This document shows positions 11,350 to 22,865 of a DNA stretch of 64,000 nt, one piece after another. Within the stretch, counting starts at the first letter, position 1, and the number at the start of each line of letters is the position of its first letter. The notes below the pieces were generated by a model. It made no database searches and had not been told where the DNA came from. It was given only the letters and a program-made list of their open reading frames with translations. Source of the stretch: Corylus avellana (Eukaryota > Streptophyta > Magnoliopsida > Fagales > Betulaceae); contig NC_081541.1 in the NCBI RefSeq assembly GCF_901000735.1, forward strand, positions 22,070,172 through 22,134,171. The letters run 5' to 3'. The position numbers were made by a program, and so were the translations under genes.

Positions 11350-12528
11350 TGTGACAAATACCTAGCTAAATTAATAGGCAAATATTCGCTACGTTTTACT
11401 CGCAAGTGCACAAGACCAAAACGATAGTATAGATATCAAGTACGAGATCATTCCCACAAGGATTGGTAATTTTTGCTTAAAATTGATTTTCAAATTAAAA
11501 TATTTGAATTGTCTCAAATTGAAATATTGAAAAAAAAAAATAATGAATAGGTTAGGGTTTTAACATCCACTACTAATCAAATTAATTAAGATAACAATAT
11601 GCCAATGTTTCAATCATACTGGTATATTTAATGTTTGTCAACCTAAGGGCATAGTATCTACTCCTTAAGCTATACATCTCCCTAAGCAATGAATTAGGCA
11701 TGATATCGACTTTAATTCTTTTCTTTCCTAAAGGATTTAGCATGGTACTAACTAAGTTGTTCTTTAGGAAAACATAAATCTATGGAAATCAACAAACACA
11801 TGAATCCTAGGGCATGGTATCTAAAAATACAAAATATTATTGTAACAAAAGCGCAAATATTGAAATTCTAAAAAGACATGATTAGGGCTTCACTCTAGCC
11901 CCTAATAAAATATTTAGCTACACATAATAAAAATTAAAAAAAAAAAAAAAAAAAGAAATCGAAAACGTCTCCTAGAAGTAGCTCCAAATTCTCCTCTCTG
12001 GAATTGTGTATTTTTCTGTGAGGCTTAGAGGTCTATTTATAGGCTTAGGAAAACCTTACAAGCTCTAGAAAACCTAATAAAATCGGAGGTCTAACTTCTA
12101 GTCCAATTAGGACTTTGAAAACCTAATCATAAGTGGAATAGGAAGTCTAGCCACATCTGGGGGCCCTGAGTGCGCTCGATCCCATGTGGCTGCGCTCGAT
12201 CATAGTTCTGCACTCGATAGTTCCTCTGATGCGCTCGAGCGCTGATGCGCTCGAGCCTGCTTCTTGTGCACGCAAGTGCTGATGCACTCACTCCTTGTAT
12301 TCTAGCGCACGATCGTTGCTACGCTCGAGCCTAGGTCTAACGCGCTTGATCCTAGCTCTAGCTTTTCCTAAAATTGGTCTTTTATGCTTGAAACTTTCCA
12401 GAAACGCTTCATTTTCTTCAAACACCTAAGAACTGACAAAAACATAAAAAGGAAACAAAACATCACATAATAACACGACTAAGAGATTAACATACGTAAA
12501 TTAAGGGTTATATTTTAGCACTTATCAC
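11350..12528 (-). mobile_element. 3' LTR of minus-strand Athila (family 2)
   Basis: Reading on the minus strand this starts TGATAAGTGCTAAAATA and ends in GGTATTTGTCACA. It is the same family as 18081-19476, 45689-47078 and 51158-51914. The TATA box appears inverted near 12033-12041 (tctatttatag). A cluster of palindromic gcgctcgagc motifs lies at 12170-12355, upstream of the TATA box in the LTR's own orientation. The flanking sequence at 12529 (cacaccctcaaacttacat) is the polypurine-tract side of the internal region. Confidence 0.85.
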
Positions 12529-14024
12529 ACCCTCAAACTTACATATTGCTAGTCCCTTAGTAATACAAAACTAAAAATAAAAAGAAACTAAAACAAAAAC
12601 TACTCTACCTCCACTGTCGTAGGAAACACGATTACATTTAGTATATGTAACAAGCCTTTAAAACCACTAGGCATCCCTAGTAGGACGAGCGAAGTCTCGT
12701 GATGGTTTAACAGAAATGTTATCCACTAGCATTATGCAAAGTTCATGGTGTTCCCAAGACTCAAGTATAACTTAAAACCCTGATTTTCATTCATTAACAA
12801 GATTAAAAAGAAAAACTCCATATTCACAATGAATTAGAATTTTAAAGTCAAACCAATTACAAAAGGTAGGCAAAGGCATCACAAGCTCAAAACAGTGTAA
12901 AGTGAACTAGCATATAAATATGAAGCTTCCAATTATTTCTAATATACAATGTCTCAATATCTCAAATTCACTGGGATTCCTATTAGAATGAAAAACTATG
13001 GCATAAAGTTAGATTATTTTCTTTTTGGTTAGGCTAAGCAATGTTTGATTCATTTAAGCTTTCTAATTGATTCATGTAACGAGTGTTAGGCCAATGCATC
13101 CCAAACTAGATGGTTTTAGGGCACTAGGTGTAGAAACACCCTTAAGGATTTACTAACTTAAGTCAAAAAGGCTACAAAACTAAACTAGCCATGACATTAA
13201 CCAAATCAAAACTTTCACCTTTTAACGTGAACACTCAATACTTAATGAGGCAAGAGGCCCAATTACTCAGCGAAAAGCTTAAAAATGATCAACTTTTTTT
13301 TTTTTTTTTTTTTAACCAATGCCAAAATATCCATCCAACAATTCACCCAGCTGCACTCAAGACAGAGAAACATACACATAAGGCTTACATGTCATACCTC
13401 ACAAAAGATGTGCTAGTATGCTTGTGTCAACTCAGATCAAACAAGAGAATTCTCAAATTCCTAAACTAAGTAATCAAAGTTAGAAACTCTATCATTAGAT
13501 CATGTGTTCAAAATTTTAAGTTCACCAATGGAAATTAAATCACAATTTTTCAGATCAACACAAATTTCAAGACAAACATGAACATGCATTTTTCAAAAAT
13601 TAGGGACAAAGTGTGTGTAAAGTGTCTCCCATACCCCCAAACTTAAATTACACATTGCCCTCAATGTGTATATAATATGGAAAGATCTTACCGGGGAGAT
13701 GAGAAAACTGGCTGGAACAGGCATAGCTCATAGCACACCCCCAAACTTGAATGCAAGCATACTTGTCCCTTAAAACAAACTACTAAAATAAAAAGGAAAA
13801 CATAAAATAAACTAAAAATAAACAACAACAAAATAAAATGAAAAACAATAGAAAAATGAAAAAGGATATGATATGGGGTTGCATCCCCATAAACGCTAAG
13901 TTTAACGTCTTCAGCTAGACTTTGTCCTTCTCACTACTCATAGTGGCCTCAATACCACTAATCTGGGCAGACATGCTTGAGCCCCTTCAACTTGTGGCTT
14001 AAAGCTCTGGTAGTAGCTTCAGTG
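12529..14024 (-). mobile_element. Athila 3' noncoding internal region
   Basis: About 1.5 kb between the end of integrase and the 3' LTR, with no long frame. It carries three blocks shared with the other Athila copies here: next to the LTR, the 'gacgagcgaagtctcgtg' stem-loop (12683-12700); in the middle, the 'ggctac...aggcaagaggcccaattactc' block (13120-13275) followed by a T run (13290-13312); and near integrase, an 'aaacgctaagtttaacgtct' block around 13891-13910. No envelope-like frame survives. Confidence 0.75.
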
Positions 14025-15290
14025 TTACTCTCCTTGGGAGATGTACTCAAACTCCTCCGGTTGTGGCTTTAGCACTCTTGGTACTGCTGCATATTGGGCA
14101 GACTGGAGCACTGTGCCCTCATCTCTTGGCTCAAAGTCCCTCTCCAAATAGGGCTTTGCTCTATGTCCATTAACCTTGAATGTTTGATTTTCTTTTGGGT
14201 TATGAACCTCTAATGCTCCATGGGGGAACACTTTGGTGACAGTACATGGGCCATACCATCTTGACATAAGCTTTCCCAGAAAAAGTCTCAACCTTGAATT
14301 GTACAGCAAAACTTTTTGTCCTATATGAAACTCTTTTCTGACAAGTTGCTTGTCATGATATGCCTTGGTCATTTCTTTGTACAACTTGGCATTTTCATAG
14401 GCATCATGCCTCAATTCTTCTAGCCCAACCAGCTGAAGTTTCCACTTTTCACCCACTTGCTTCATGTCGAAATTGAATTTCTTTATGGCCAAGTATGCTC
14501 GATGTTCTAATTCTACAGGCATGTGACATGCCTTCCCAAAGACTGACCGATATGGCAACATGCCAATGGGAGTCTTGTAAGCAGTTTAATAGGCCCATAG
14601 TGCATCATTCAATCTCAGAGACCAATCATTTTTGTTAGTGCGCACCGTCATCTCCAGGATGCTGTTGATTTCTCGATTGCTGATCTTCACTTGTCCACTT
14701 GTCTGGGGATGATACGTAGTGCCCACTTTATGTGTGATCCCGTACTTCTTTATCAAAGAAGCGAAGGGTTGATTATTAAAATGGCTTCCTCTGTTACTAA
14801 TGATTGCTCTTGGTGTCCCAAATCGAGTGAAAATGTTTTCCTGCAAAAAATTCACAACAACTTGATGATCATTAGTCTTTGAGAGGGCAGCCTCGATCCA
14901 TTTGGACACATAATCTACACCCACAAGAATATACAAATACCCGAATGAGTTAGGAAATGGGCCCATAAAATCAACGCCCCATACATCGAAGAGTTTGACC
15001 TTTTGAATGTTTTGTAATAACATTTGATTTCTAGAAGAGATGTTCCCGGTCCTTTGGCATTTGTCATAGGCATTGCAAAACCCAAAAGCATCCTTAAATA
15101 TATGAGGCCAAAAAAATCCAGATTGTAATACCTTGAGTGCCGTTTTCTTGGCTCCAAAATGTCCCCCGCATGCAAGCTGATGGCAATGATGTAAGATGCT
15201 GGTATGCTCTTCCTCTGGTACACATCTCCGGATGATTTGATTAGGGCAGAATTTGAAAAGATAGGGTTCATCACAATGGTACTATTGAGA
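14025..15290 (-). pseudogene. Athila integrase, catalytically broken
   Basis: Integrase would join element cDNA to the chromosome. In order on the minus strand: the zinc-binding domain (about 15200-15040, HHCC type), the core (VDFMGPFP near 14970), then the C-terminal [13 protein letters not shown] region and the chromodomain-free tail ending at 14025. Three inactivating substitutions are visible. One cysteine of the final C-x2-C is tyrosine (AYDKC). The second catalytic Asp reads Asn (IISNRGSHF, about 14785-14811). The catalytic Glu reads Lys ([10 protein letters not shown], about 14680-14700). A TAA stop splits the frame at about 14584. RNase H lies directly upstream (15389 on), as expected for Ty3/gypsy order. 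Confidence 0.85.
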
Positions 15291-15388
15291 AATGGATATC
15301 AATCTCTTCTTTTCTTGACTAGACATACTTGGAGGGATGACCCTTGCAGTGATGTAGTTCACAATGTCAACATACCATGGTTTCTTGA

Positions 15389-15816
15389 CTAGACATACTG
15401 CTTATCAGGAAATTGTTCACCTAAAGGAAGCTCATTCCCTTCTTCTTCATCCAGCAACCTGGACAAGTGATCTGCCACCATACTTTCACTTCCTCTTTTG
15501 TCCTTGATTTCTAGATCAAATTCTTGCAGCAGCAAGACCCATCTGATCAACCTAGGTTTTGCATATTTCTTTGCAAACAGGTATCTTAGCACAGCATGAT
15601 CAGCGTAGAAGATGACTTTATATCCAATTAGATATGACCTAAGTTTTTCCAGGGCAAAGATGATAGCTAACATCTCTTTTTCAATGGTGGAATAGTTCAG
15701 CTGAGCATCATTCAAGGTCCTAGAAGCACAATAGATGGCATGAGGTACCTTCCCAACTCGTTGTCCCAGAACAGCTCCCAGCACAAAGTCACTGGCATCA
15801 CGTATAAGCTCGAACG
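15389..15816 (-). pseudogene. Athila RNase H domain
   Basis: This would degrade the RNA strand of the RNA/DNA hybrid during reverse transcription. The recognisable sequence runs from [14 protein letters not shown] (about 15770-15805) through [14 protein letters not shown] and [12 protein letters not shown] to [10 protein letters not shown], then the acidic linker leading to integrase. The D, E and D positions typical of the fold are present. Its N-terminal side is cut at 15816 by the solo LTR; RT resumes on the other side at 17213. Confidence 0.88.
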
Positions 15817-15821
15817 GTAGG

Positions 15822-17207
15822 TGTTGTGCAAATTTATTTAACTTGCAAGTGTACGAATCGATTGTAGTTTAATGGATTGCAAGTGCAAGGTCGAACACAC
15901 AGGAAATTGTGTTTTTGAAAGAGCAATTTATATCTAAACTAATTAAATCCTAATCTAGTTCCAAAAGGTTTTTGATTTTGAATTTGGTTTTGAAATTAAA
16001 AGACAAACATAAACTAATTAAAATAAACTAAGAGATAAAAGACTAAGGTTTGTGAATTCACACTCCGAATCATAACAACATACTTCCATGTTTATCAATA
16101 CTAATATGAAGTTCTCACAATTAAAATCTTAGATATGTTTTACTATGCTTCAAACAATTAATCAAAGCCATCCCATGTATCCATTCATTGTACAAATCAC
16201 AAGAGAAATCCAATATCAATTAATCATTAGATGTATCCTTAAATCACAAAAGATATCCAATCTTAATTGAAACACCAAATGTATCCGTAGAACAAATCAC
16301 AAGGGATATCCAATTATTTAGGCAAATAAAATCAAGCAATCAATTATGTGAAATTATCTTAAATCATCAAGTGTATCCTTGAATCACAAAAGATATCGAA
16401 GAATCACTCCTCACATTGAAAAGAAGTAAAACAATTGAAATATTAAACCCAATAAAATCAGATAAATAAAGACTTACATGAAAGTATTGATGTTCTTCAT
16501 CGGTGAGGTTTCATCCCCAACCTTAGTTGGGAATTTAGCTCCACATAAAAATAAAACCTAAATCTAAAGAAAACATAAACTAAAAAGAGAAAAACTGTAG
16601 AATTTTGCTCTCTGGAATTCTATATATTTTCTTGAATGCAAAGACATCTATTTATAGGCTTAGGAAAGTCCTAAAAGCCCTATTAAACCTAGATAATTCG
16701 TAGGTCTGTCTCCCAGTCAAAATAGAAGTCTGAAATCGGAATAGGATTCGTCCAAATTTGTGTCCTTTAATTGTGGGGCGATTTTGGCATAGTAACCGTC
16801 CGAATTAGGAAAATTCTTTTTCACAACTAATTGTAGTATTTTGAGTTAGCTTTACAATGCCATTTGAATCACTTTAATCCGATATTTGAGCAGAAAGTTA
16901 TAGGCAAAATACTGAGATATGTGCAGAATCAAAATTTGAATCAAATCCGAAATTTTATCCAATTTGATCTTTAATCCGATTGAACATTTTCTTGGATTTA
17001 GTTAGACTTAACCACATCATCTAGGTCTTCTCAAAGTATGCTTTCTTCCAAACCTTGCATTTTTCCCTTGAAAGCTGTAGTTTTTCTTTATTGACCTACA
17101 AAACATTAAAAACACAAAACTAACACAAAATATTAAATAACGACACAGCTAAAGGATTAATTAATGTAAATAAAGGAGTCCAAGTATGCAATATTTGGCA
17201 CTGATCA
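15822..17207 (-). mobile_element. Athila solo LTR (family 3) with 5-bp target duplication
   Basis: A 1386-bp LTR starting TGTTGTGCAAATT and ending GGCACTGATCA on the plus strand (the element orientation is minus). It is flanked by GTAGG at 15817-15821 and again at 17208-17212, a perfect 5-bp duplication. It interrupts pol of the surrounding Athila: removing it and one GTAGG puts RT and RNase H back in one frame. The same family occurs at 38840 and 61317. The inverted TATA box is near 16650. Confidence 0.95.
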
Positions 17208-17212
17208 GTAGG

Positions 17213-17603
17213 TTCTAATCTGGTGCCATCATTATTGGTGCAGATGTGAGCAACTTTTTCAGTATGTTGAAAGAATTCATGCACTCATCAGTCCATAAGA
17301 ACTTCACAACTTTGGCCAACAGTGCACAGAGAGGCCTAGACATCTTGGAAAAGTCTTTGATGAATCTTCTATAGAATCCGGCATGTCCTAGAAAACTTCT
17401 CACACCCTTTACTATCGTAGGAGGAGGAAGTTTGGAGATGATGTCAATTGTTGCTTTACCCACTTCAATGCCCTTGCTGGAGATGACATGACCCAGCACA
17501 ATACATTGTTGTACCATGAAGTGGCACTTTTCCCACTTAATCACCAGATTACATTCTTTGCACCTTTTAAGGACCATCTGCAGATGGTGGAGGCATTCCC
17601 ATA
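17213..17603 (-). pseudogene. Athila reverse transcriptase, C-terminal fragment
   Basis: Thumb/connection part of RT: ECLHHLQMVLKRC, then KCHFMVQQCIVLGHVISSKGI, FLGHAGFYRRFIKDFSK and LLTSAPIMMAPD. The palm with the Y/F-x-DD motif is absent because homology stops abruptly at about 17603, where the next element begins. Nothing resembling the missing half is found after that element ends at 22453, so the host Athila appears truncated rather than simply interrupted. Confidence 0.88.
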
Positions 17604-19592
17604 TCTATAGTTTTAGACCCCAGATTGGAGCAATCTTGGTGGCGTTAGAAATCTAATTCAAATATATACAATGTCATATTTCACGAGGTTCACCTAATTT
17701 AAATTTTTATTAGGTCAAAACGGGCTATAAAGAGAAGACTAGAAAGTTGGGTAGAATTGTTCATGTGCAATCTCATCTAAACAAGATTGCAGCCAAGGAG
17801 CAATAGAGAGGCTCGTCTCCAACCTCGTCTAGTTGAGATTGCAAACGAGAGATCAGTGGGAGTCACAGAAAGGCTCATCCGGACGAGTTTGCAGACGTGC
17901 CGCACAGTTTTCCTAAATCTAACTTTATTTTGTATTATTATTAGGTTTAGGGTTTGGGGGCCTATATATACATGTTTTATAGACTCTAGAACGTAGCTTT
18001 TGTTTATGAATCAGTTTTTATCAATAAGATTACTTAGATCTGAGTTTCTTCATTATTTTCCTTCAAACCCTAGAGAGTATTGTTGTCACAAATACATACC
18101 TAAATTAATAGGCAAATATTTACTACGTTTTACTCACAAGTGCAAAAGATCAAAACAATAGTATAGCAGGCAAATACGAGATTATTCCCACGGGGACTGG
18201 TAAATAATGCTTAGAATGTATTTTCCTATTTAACTAATGGGTTTAAATCAATTGTCACATATTGAATTAAACTAAACAAATAAAATAAAAGAAATACTTA
18301 AACTAAAAGGATTAGGGTTTGAAAACCACCGCTAACCATACTCAAATAAGACTAACAATATGCCAATATTCCAATTATCTCTAGATATCCAATGTTTGTC
18401 AACCAAAGGGCATGGTATTTACTCCTTAAGCTATTGATTTCCCTAAACAATGAACTAGGCATGGTATCTATTCTAGTTCTTTCCTTCCCCAAAGGATTTA
18501 GCATGATATCTACTAAGTTGTTCTTTAAAGAAGCATAAATCCATGGAAATTGATAACCACACTAGAGCATAGTATCTACTCCCGGTTCCCCATGTTGATT
18601 AGCCCAAGAACCTATGATGGGGTTCTTTTGTCACTCTATTAAGCCCAAGCCTCGGCCATCCTAATTGACTTAAATAACATAAATCCAAGCACATGCATAT
18701 GATCAAACACATTCATATGAAGAATTCAAGTAAACAGGAAGTAATCAAATTAAACACCCAAAAGATAATTGTAGCAAAGGCACCAATATTTTGCAAACCT
18801 AAAGAGACATGATTAGGGCTTCAATCTAGCCCTAATTAAAATACTAAACTACATAACAAAAATAAAAGGGGAAGAGAAGAAAAACCCAAACTCTTCTTGA
18901 TCTAGCCTTCAGTTCTTTTCCAGAGCTTGTGTCTGCTTCTCCACACTTTTTCCTAGAGGCTTAGAGATCTATTTATAGGCTTTGGAATACCCTAGAAGTC
19001 CTAGAAAACCTAGTAAAATTGTAGGTTTATTTCCTAGTACAAGTAGGATAAAGTAAACCTAAACTCAAGTGGAAAAGGACTCTTTTTGCATCTAGGCCAC
19101 GCGAGTGTGCTCGATCACAGGTTGATGCACTCGATCACACTCTTGCGATCGATCCTTGTGTTGAGCGCTCGTGCGCATCATGCACTCGCGCCTGGCTTGA
19201 TATGTGATCGAGCACTAGTGCGCTCGATCCTGGCTGTCTTGCGCTCGAGCACAGATGCGCTCGAGCCTAGCTTGGCCTGCGATCGATCCTATGGCTTCCA
19301 ACTTTTTCCCAATTTGTCTTTTAAGTTTGAAACTTGCTGTAAATACTTGCTTTTCTTCAAAAACCCTAAAAACATAAGAAAACACAAAAACAAAGAAAAC
19401 ATCAAGTAATAACAAAACTAAGAGACTAACATATGTAAATTAAGGGGCTAAAATATGTATATTTTAGCACTTATCAATTATCTAGCGTTTAAAGAAGATT
19501 TCTTAGATTCTTTGATTGCATCAAGATCTACAAATATCTATCCGTTATTTATTATTGTTCTTCTTTGTAGCCCACTAAGTTGCACTGCATCA
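17604..19592 (+). mobile_element. 5' LTR of gag-protease element, interrupted by a solo LTR
   Basis: Matches the 3' LTR at about 21850-22453: both contain the gtgcaatctcat block, the 'aggtttagggtttg' block, a tatatatacatg box and the same CA end. The copy is split by the Athila solo LTR at 18081-19476; the uninterrupted order can be read in the sister LTR at 22320-22350. The right end (ctgcatca, 19585-19592) is followed by the primer-binding site. The left end is eroded or truncated against RT at 17603, so its first bases are not certain. Confidence 0.8.
18081..19476 (-). mobile_element. Athila solo LTR (family 2) inside another LTR
   Basis: A 1396-bp LTR starting TGTTGTCACAAATAC and ending TTTTAGCACTTATCA on the plus strand. 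The flanks are AGTAT (18076-18080) and ATTAT (19477-19481), a 5-bp duplication with one mismatch. It is the same family as 11350-12528. An inverted TATA box lies near 18970 and the palindromic CpG motif cluster at about 19090-19290. Confidence 0.9.
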
Positions 19593-19594
19593 AT

Positions 19595-19607
19595 TGGTAT
19601 CGAAGCC
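19595..19607 (+). other. Primer-binding site, tRNA-iMet type
   Basis: TGGTATCGAAGCC begins two bases after the LTR end. It resembles the complement of the initiator-Met tRNA 3' end (normally TGGTATCAGAGCC) with two changes. It fixes the plus-strand orientation of this element. Confidence 0.85.
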
Positions 19608-19619
19608 CAAGTTACTTTC

Positions 19620-20397
19620 CATGAATGGAGAGGGGCAACCATTGTGCAGACATGAACAAAGTGTACGTGCGCACGGAGGTAGCATATAAGGAGCAACTGG
19701 TGATTCGTTTGCGGCACATGGAGGAGTGGTTTGGTGGTATAGCCGTGCAAAAGTGGAAGCGGGTGTGCGCCCAACATGGAGTCCCAACTGATCACTTTGC
19801 TGATATGGGTGATCCGAATGGTTGTCGTCGTCAACCAAGACCATGGTACGCGGAGGTGGAAGGCAAATTTATCGTTTAGAGTGAACCTGTCAATCCTTTT
19901 GCGGGGCGCAGAGTGCGGATGAAATTTCCTATGACACAAGCTCATTCTATTCCATGGGAAGCAGGCATCAAGCTCAACATCTCGGAATTCCAAGGTTGCT
20001 TGCAACCCGAAGAGTTCTTTGATTAGGTGGTTATGGTGGAAGAGGTTCTTGACTTCAAAGGGGAGCCCGATGAATGACGAGTCTCTTTGGCGGTAAACAC
20101 ATTTTGGGGAAGAGTTGCGGTGTGGTGGCAGCAACTAAAGTAAACTAGGGTGCGGCAAGGCAAAAAGAAGATCAACAGTTGGGAGGAACTATTGAAATAT
20201 ATGCGAGTCGCTTTCTTGTCCCATAGTTATACCATGTGCCAAAAGTCACAGAATTGGAGACAATGGTCTATATCTGTGAGAAAATAATAGAAAAGTCCTA
20301 CAAAAAGAAGGTGCCTAGAGAGGCGGCAGAGGTCAAGCATCAGTCAATGACCAGATACATTGGCAATACGTGCCGACAATTTTAGACTACATGCACC
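19620..20397 (+). pseudogene. Ty3/gypsy gag remnant
   Basis: The frame around 19950-20230 reads as a retrotransposon gag core: IKLNISEFQGCLQPEEFFD, then FKGEPDE, NTFWGRVAVWWQQLK and SWEELLKYMRVAF. It is broken by stops at about 20024 (TAG where Trp is usual), 20076 (TGA where Arg is usual) and 20141 (TAA where Gln is usual). The region before it (19650-19880) is open but of unrecognised origin. It lies directly upstream of the protease remnant. Confidence 0.75.
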
Positions 20398-20892
20398 ATG
20401 GAAGGCAAGGTGGCCAAGCTTGTCATCGATCCAAGGAGTTGTGAGAATGTAGTCTCGGAGGAAGCGGTTCGAAAATTGGGGCTTCAAACCAAGAGGCATC
20501 CTACTCCCTATCGGGTAGAATGGCTCACAAGAGGAAATGAGGTAAATAGTTCTAAATGTTGTCTCGTGTCCTTTTTCATTGGAGTTAAATATTGGGATGA
20601 TGTGTGGTGTGATCTGGTTGACATGGATATGTGTCACCTATTGTTGGGAAAGCCGTGGCAATGTGAGAAGGCTGCTATCCATGATGAAACAAAGAACGCA
20701 TACAACTTCATGGTTGACAAAGTCAAGCTGACGTTGCTACCTAACCAAGATGTGGGGCCCAAACCTTCACAAGGGGATGGTCAATCATTTGTAGCAAAGC
20801 CAAAGTTGACGGACATGGAAAGGTTCGTAAGTAGAGTAGTGCCGAAAGCGGGTGAAGATGACACGGTTTCCTATGGTGAGGTGATGTCTTAA
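20398..20892 (+). pseudogene. Retropepsin-like protease remnant
   Basis: A 164-residue frame with the protease fold signature of chromovirus-type Ty3/gypsy elements: SCENVVSEEAVRKLGLQT, HPTPYRVEWL, CLVSFFIGVKYWDDVWCDLV and CHLLLGKPW. The active-site triad, usually D-G-G or D-S-G, reads IDPRS here, so the catalytic glycine is missing. No RT follows; instead an acidic tail region starts at about 20940. The element is therefore a gag-protease-only derivative. Confidence 0.85.
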
Positions 20893-20929
20893 CGGGGGGA
20901 GGTATAACTAGACGACTGGGGTCTGCGGC

Positions 20930-21720
20930 TTGACACCTTAGCCATTATTCACAAACCTCAATCCCACCTACCATATCCGTATTATGTGGAGGTGGAAGAT
21001 TAATGGGTTGACAAGGAATTCCAAGAAGATGGATTCATTGATGAAGAGTTCGAGCAACAAGAAGAGGTTGAAGAGCCTTCACAAGGGTTTGCAGATTGGG
21101 ATCCCCCACCAACATGTGATCCCGACGAGAAGGATGAAGATCCTAAGGAAAGACCTTTGCCATCCGACCAAGAGGGAGAGTACGTAGTAGATTGGTTTAC
21201 TACCATGTTTGGTGGCCTCTACCCCGAAGACGATGACCCATTGGAAAAGGGAGGACCCGCGGATGGTATTGTAGATTCTGATGCAGTTTCCAAACCTCAT
21301 GAAGTTGACAAAGACCATCCAGGTGAAGTGCCTAATTTTAATGATGAAGGAGTTGGTTATGTTGATTTCCTTGGTGTAGACGATATTTTGTTAAATTTTC
21401 ATAACTATGATTGTGATGAGTTTTATGAGGCTGAGGAGAATTACATGTTCACAAGGGAAACAACGACTGACCCATTCTTAAGTATTTTCATAACATGTGG
21501 AAGGGGAAAAGTACGAGGGAAGAATGACAAGCCTGACATATTGCAAGGTGGCGTGTGGGGCCTTAAAAATAATCATCATAGTCTTTCGATGATTAAGATC
21601 ATCATGTTTCTTGTGGGGTGTTGTCTTGTCTTGATATTGAGGAAAGGAGAATGGAACGAATTGACAGTGCACCAGAAGGATCGTGGAAAGAACCATATGA
21701 ATTCGAGGACGAATTCTCTC
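20930..21720 (+). pseudogene. Acidic C-terminal frame of the gag-protease element
   Basis: After a TAA at about 21001 the frame runs as a very acidic Glu/Asp/Pro-rich sequence (EEFEQQEEVEEPS, CDPDEKDEDPKE, YPEDDDPLEK) and ends in FLVGCCLVLILRKGEWNELT followed by a Ser/Asn-rich tail close to the polypurine tract. The final segment resembles the usual end of pol polyproteins in related plant elements. The acidic section takes the place where RT, RNase H and integrase should be. It is either an internal deletion filled by spacer or a lineage-specific coding segment; I cannot decide which. Confidence 0.6.
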
Positions 21721-21723
21721 CAA

Positions 21724-22453
21724 CTGGGGGAGAATGTTGTAAGGGGGAACGGGTGGAACTTACTCCTACAGACATCAACAATGAGGGTGTGAATTCGAGG
21801 ACAACTTCTCTCCAACCTGAGGATGATGTAGACCAGCAAGCTAAGGATCCTATAAAGAAGAGCAATGATTTAGGGGGAAACTCACACTTGACAAGTTCTA
21901 TTAAAAGGGCCATTATAGAGTTTCAAATATCTACAAAGTCTTGTTTCGCGAGGGTCAGCTAATTTCAATTTTTACTAGATCAAAACTGGCCATAAAGAGA
22001 AAGACTAGAAAGCTGGGCAGAATTGTTTGTGTGCAATCTCATCCGAACGAGATTGCAGCTGAGGAGCAACAGAGAGCCTCGTCACTAGATTGCAGACGAA
22101 GGATCAGTGGGAGTCACAGAGAGGCTTGTCTGCAACCTCATTTCGGACGAGTTTGCGGATGCACCGCACAGTTTTGCTAAATCCGACTTTATTTCGTATT
22201 ATTATTAGGTTTAGGGTTTGGAGGCCTATATATACATGTTTTATAGACCCTAGAACATAGCTTTTGTTTATGAATCAGTTTTTATCAATAAGATTACTAA
22301 GATTTCAGTTTCTTCATTATTTTCCTCAAACCCTAGAGAGTATATAGTGTTTAGAGAAGATTTCTTAGATTATTTGATTGTATCAAGATCTAAAAATATC
22401 TATTAGTTCTTTATTGTTGTTGTTCTTTCATCCCACTAAGTCGCACTGCATCA
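21724..22453 (+). mobile_element. Polypurine tract and 3' LTR of the gag-protease element
   Basis: The purine tract ctgggggagaatg (21724-21736) is followed by the LTR, which ends ctgcatca at 22453, as the 5' copy does at 19592. A partly duplicated copy of the tract region (gaattcgaggac ... ctctccaacctg, near 21790-21825) makes the exact LTR start uncertain: 21735 or about 21830. The LTR carries the same tatatatacatg and polyT-rich end as the 5' copy. No target duplication could be matched to the left side because that end is truncated. Confidence 0.75.
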
Positions 22454-22865
22454 CTGGGGCACCAATATTGTATTACAGGTCCCTAAGGGCAGGTCCAACC
22501 TTGTTGAGAATGGGTAATATCTCGATTAGATCATGTATGATAGTTATGACCTATTAAAGCATTAGTTTTCTGCATTAAAATTTATAGGTGATTGTCACTA
22601 AGATTACACCTACACATCTAAGAAACCCAAAATTATATTCTTATGGTGTGATAATAGAGGTAACGCCTCATTTGCTTATCAAAAATATATGTTTACTTCT
22701 ACATATAAGCAATAGCTCATTTCATACTCAACTGTGAGATTTATTTACTAAGTCATAGACTTACGCAGTAATTGCGGCTTGTCAGATTAGATTAGCTGTT
22801 AAAATGACTTTTAAAGGAGAGAACCTAGAGTCAGTTTTGCATACACCAGATTTGATTAGAATGAT
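22454..22865. other. No feature recognised
   Basis: A 412-bp AT-rich spacer between the gag-protease element and the TRIM array. No long frame, no repeat shared with the rest of the window, and no continuation of the Athila RT that ends at 17603. Confidence 0.5.

Noticed and set aside
19538..20134. 198-residue minus-strand frame
   Set aside because: Runs antisense through the LTR end, primer site and gag of the plus-strand element; no recognisable domain.
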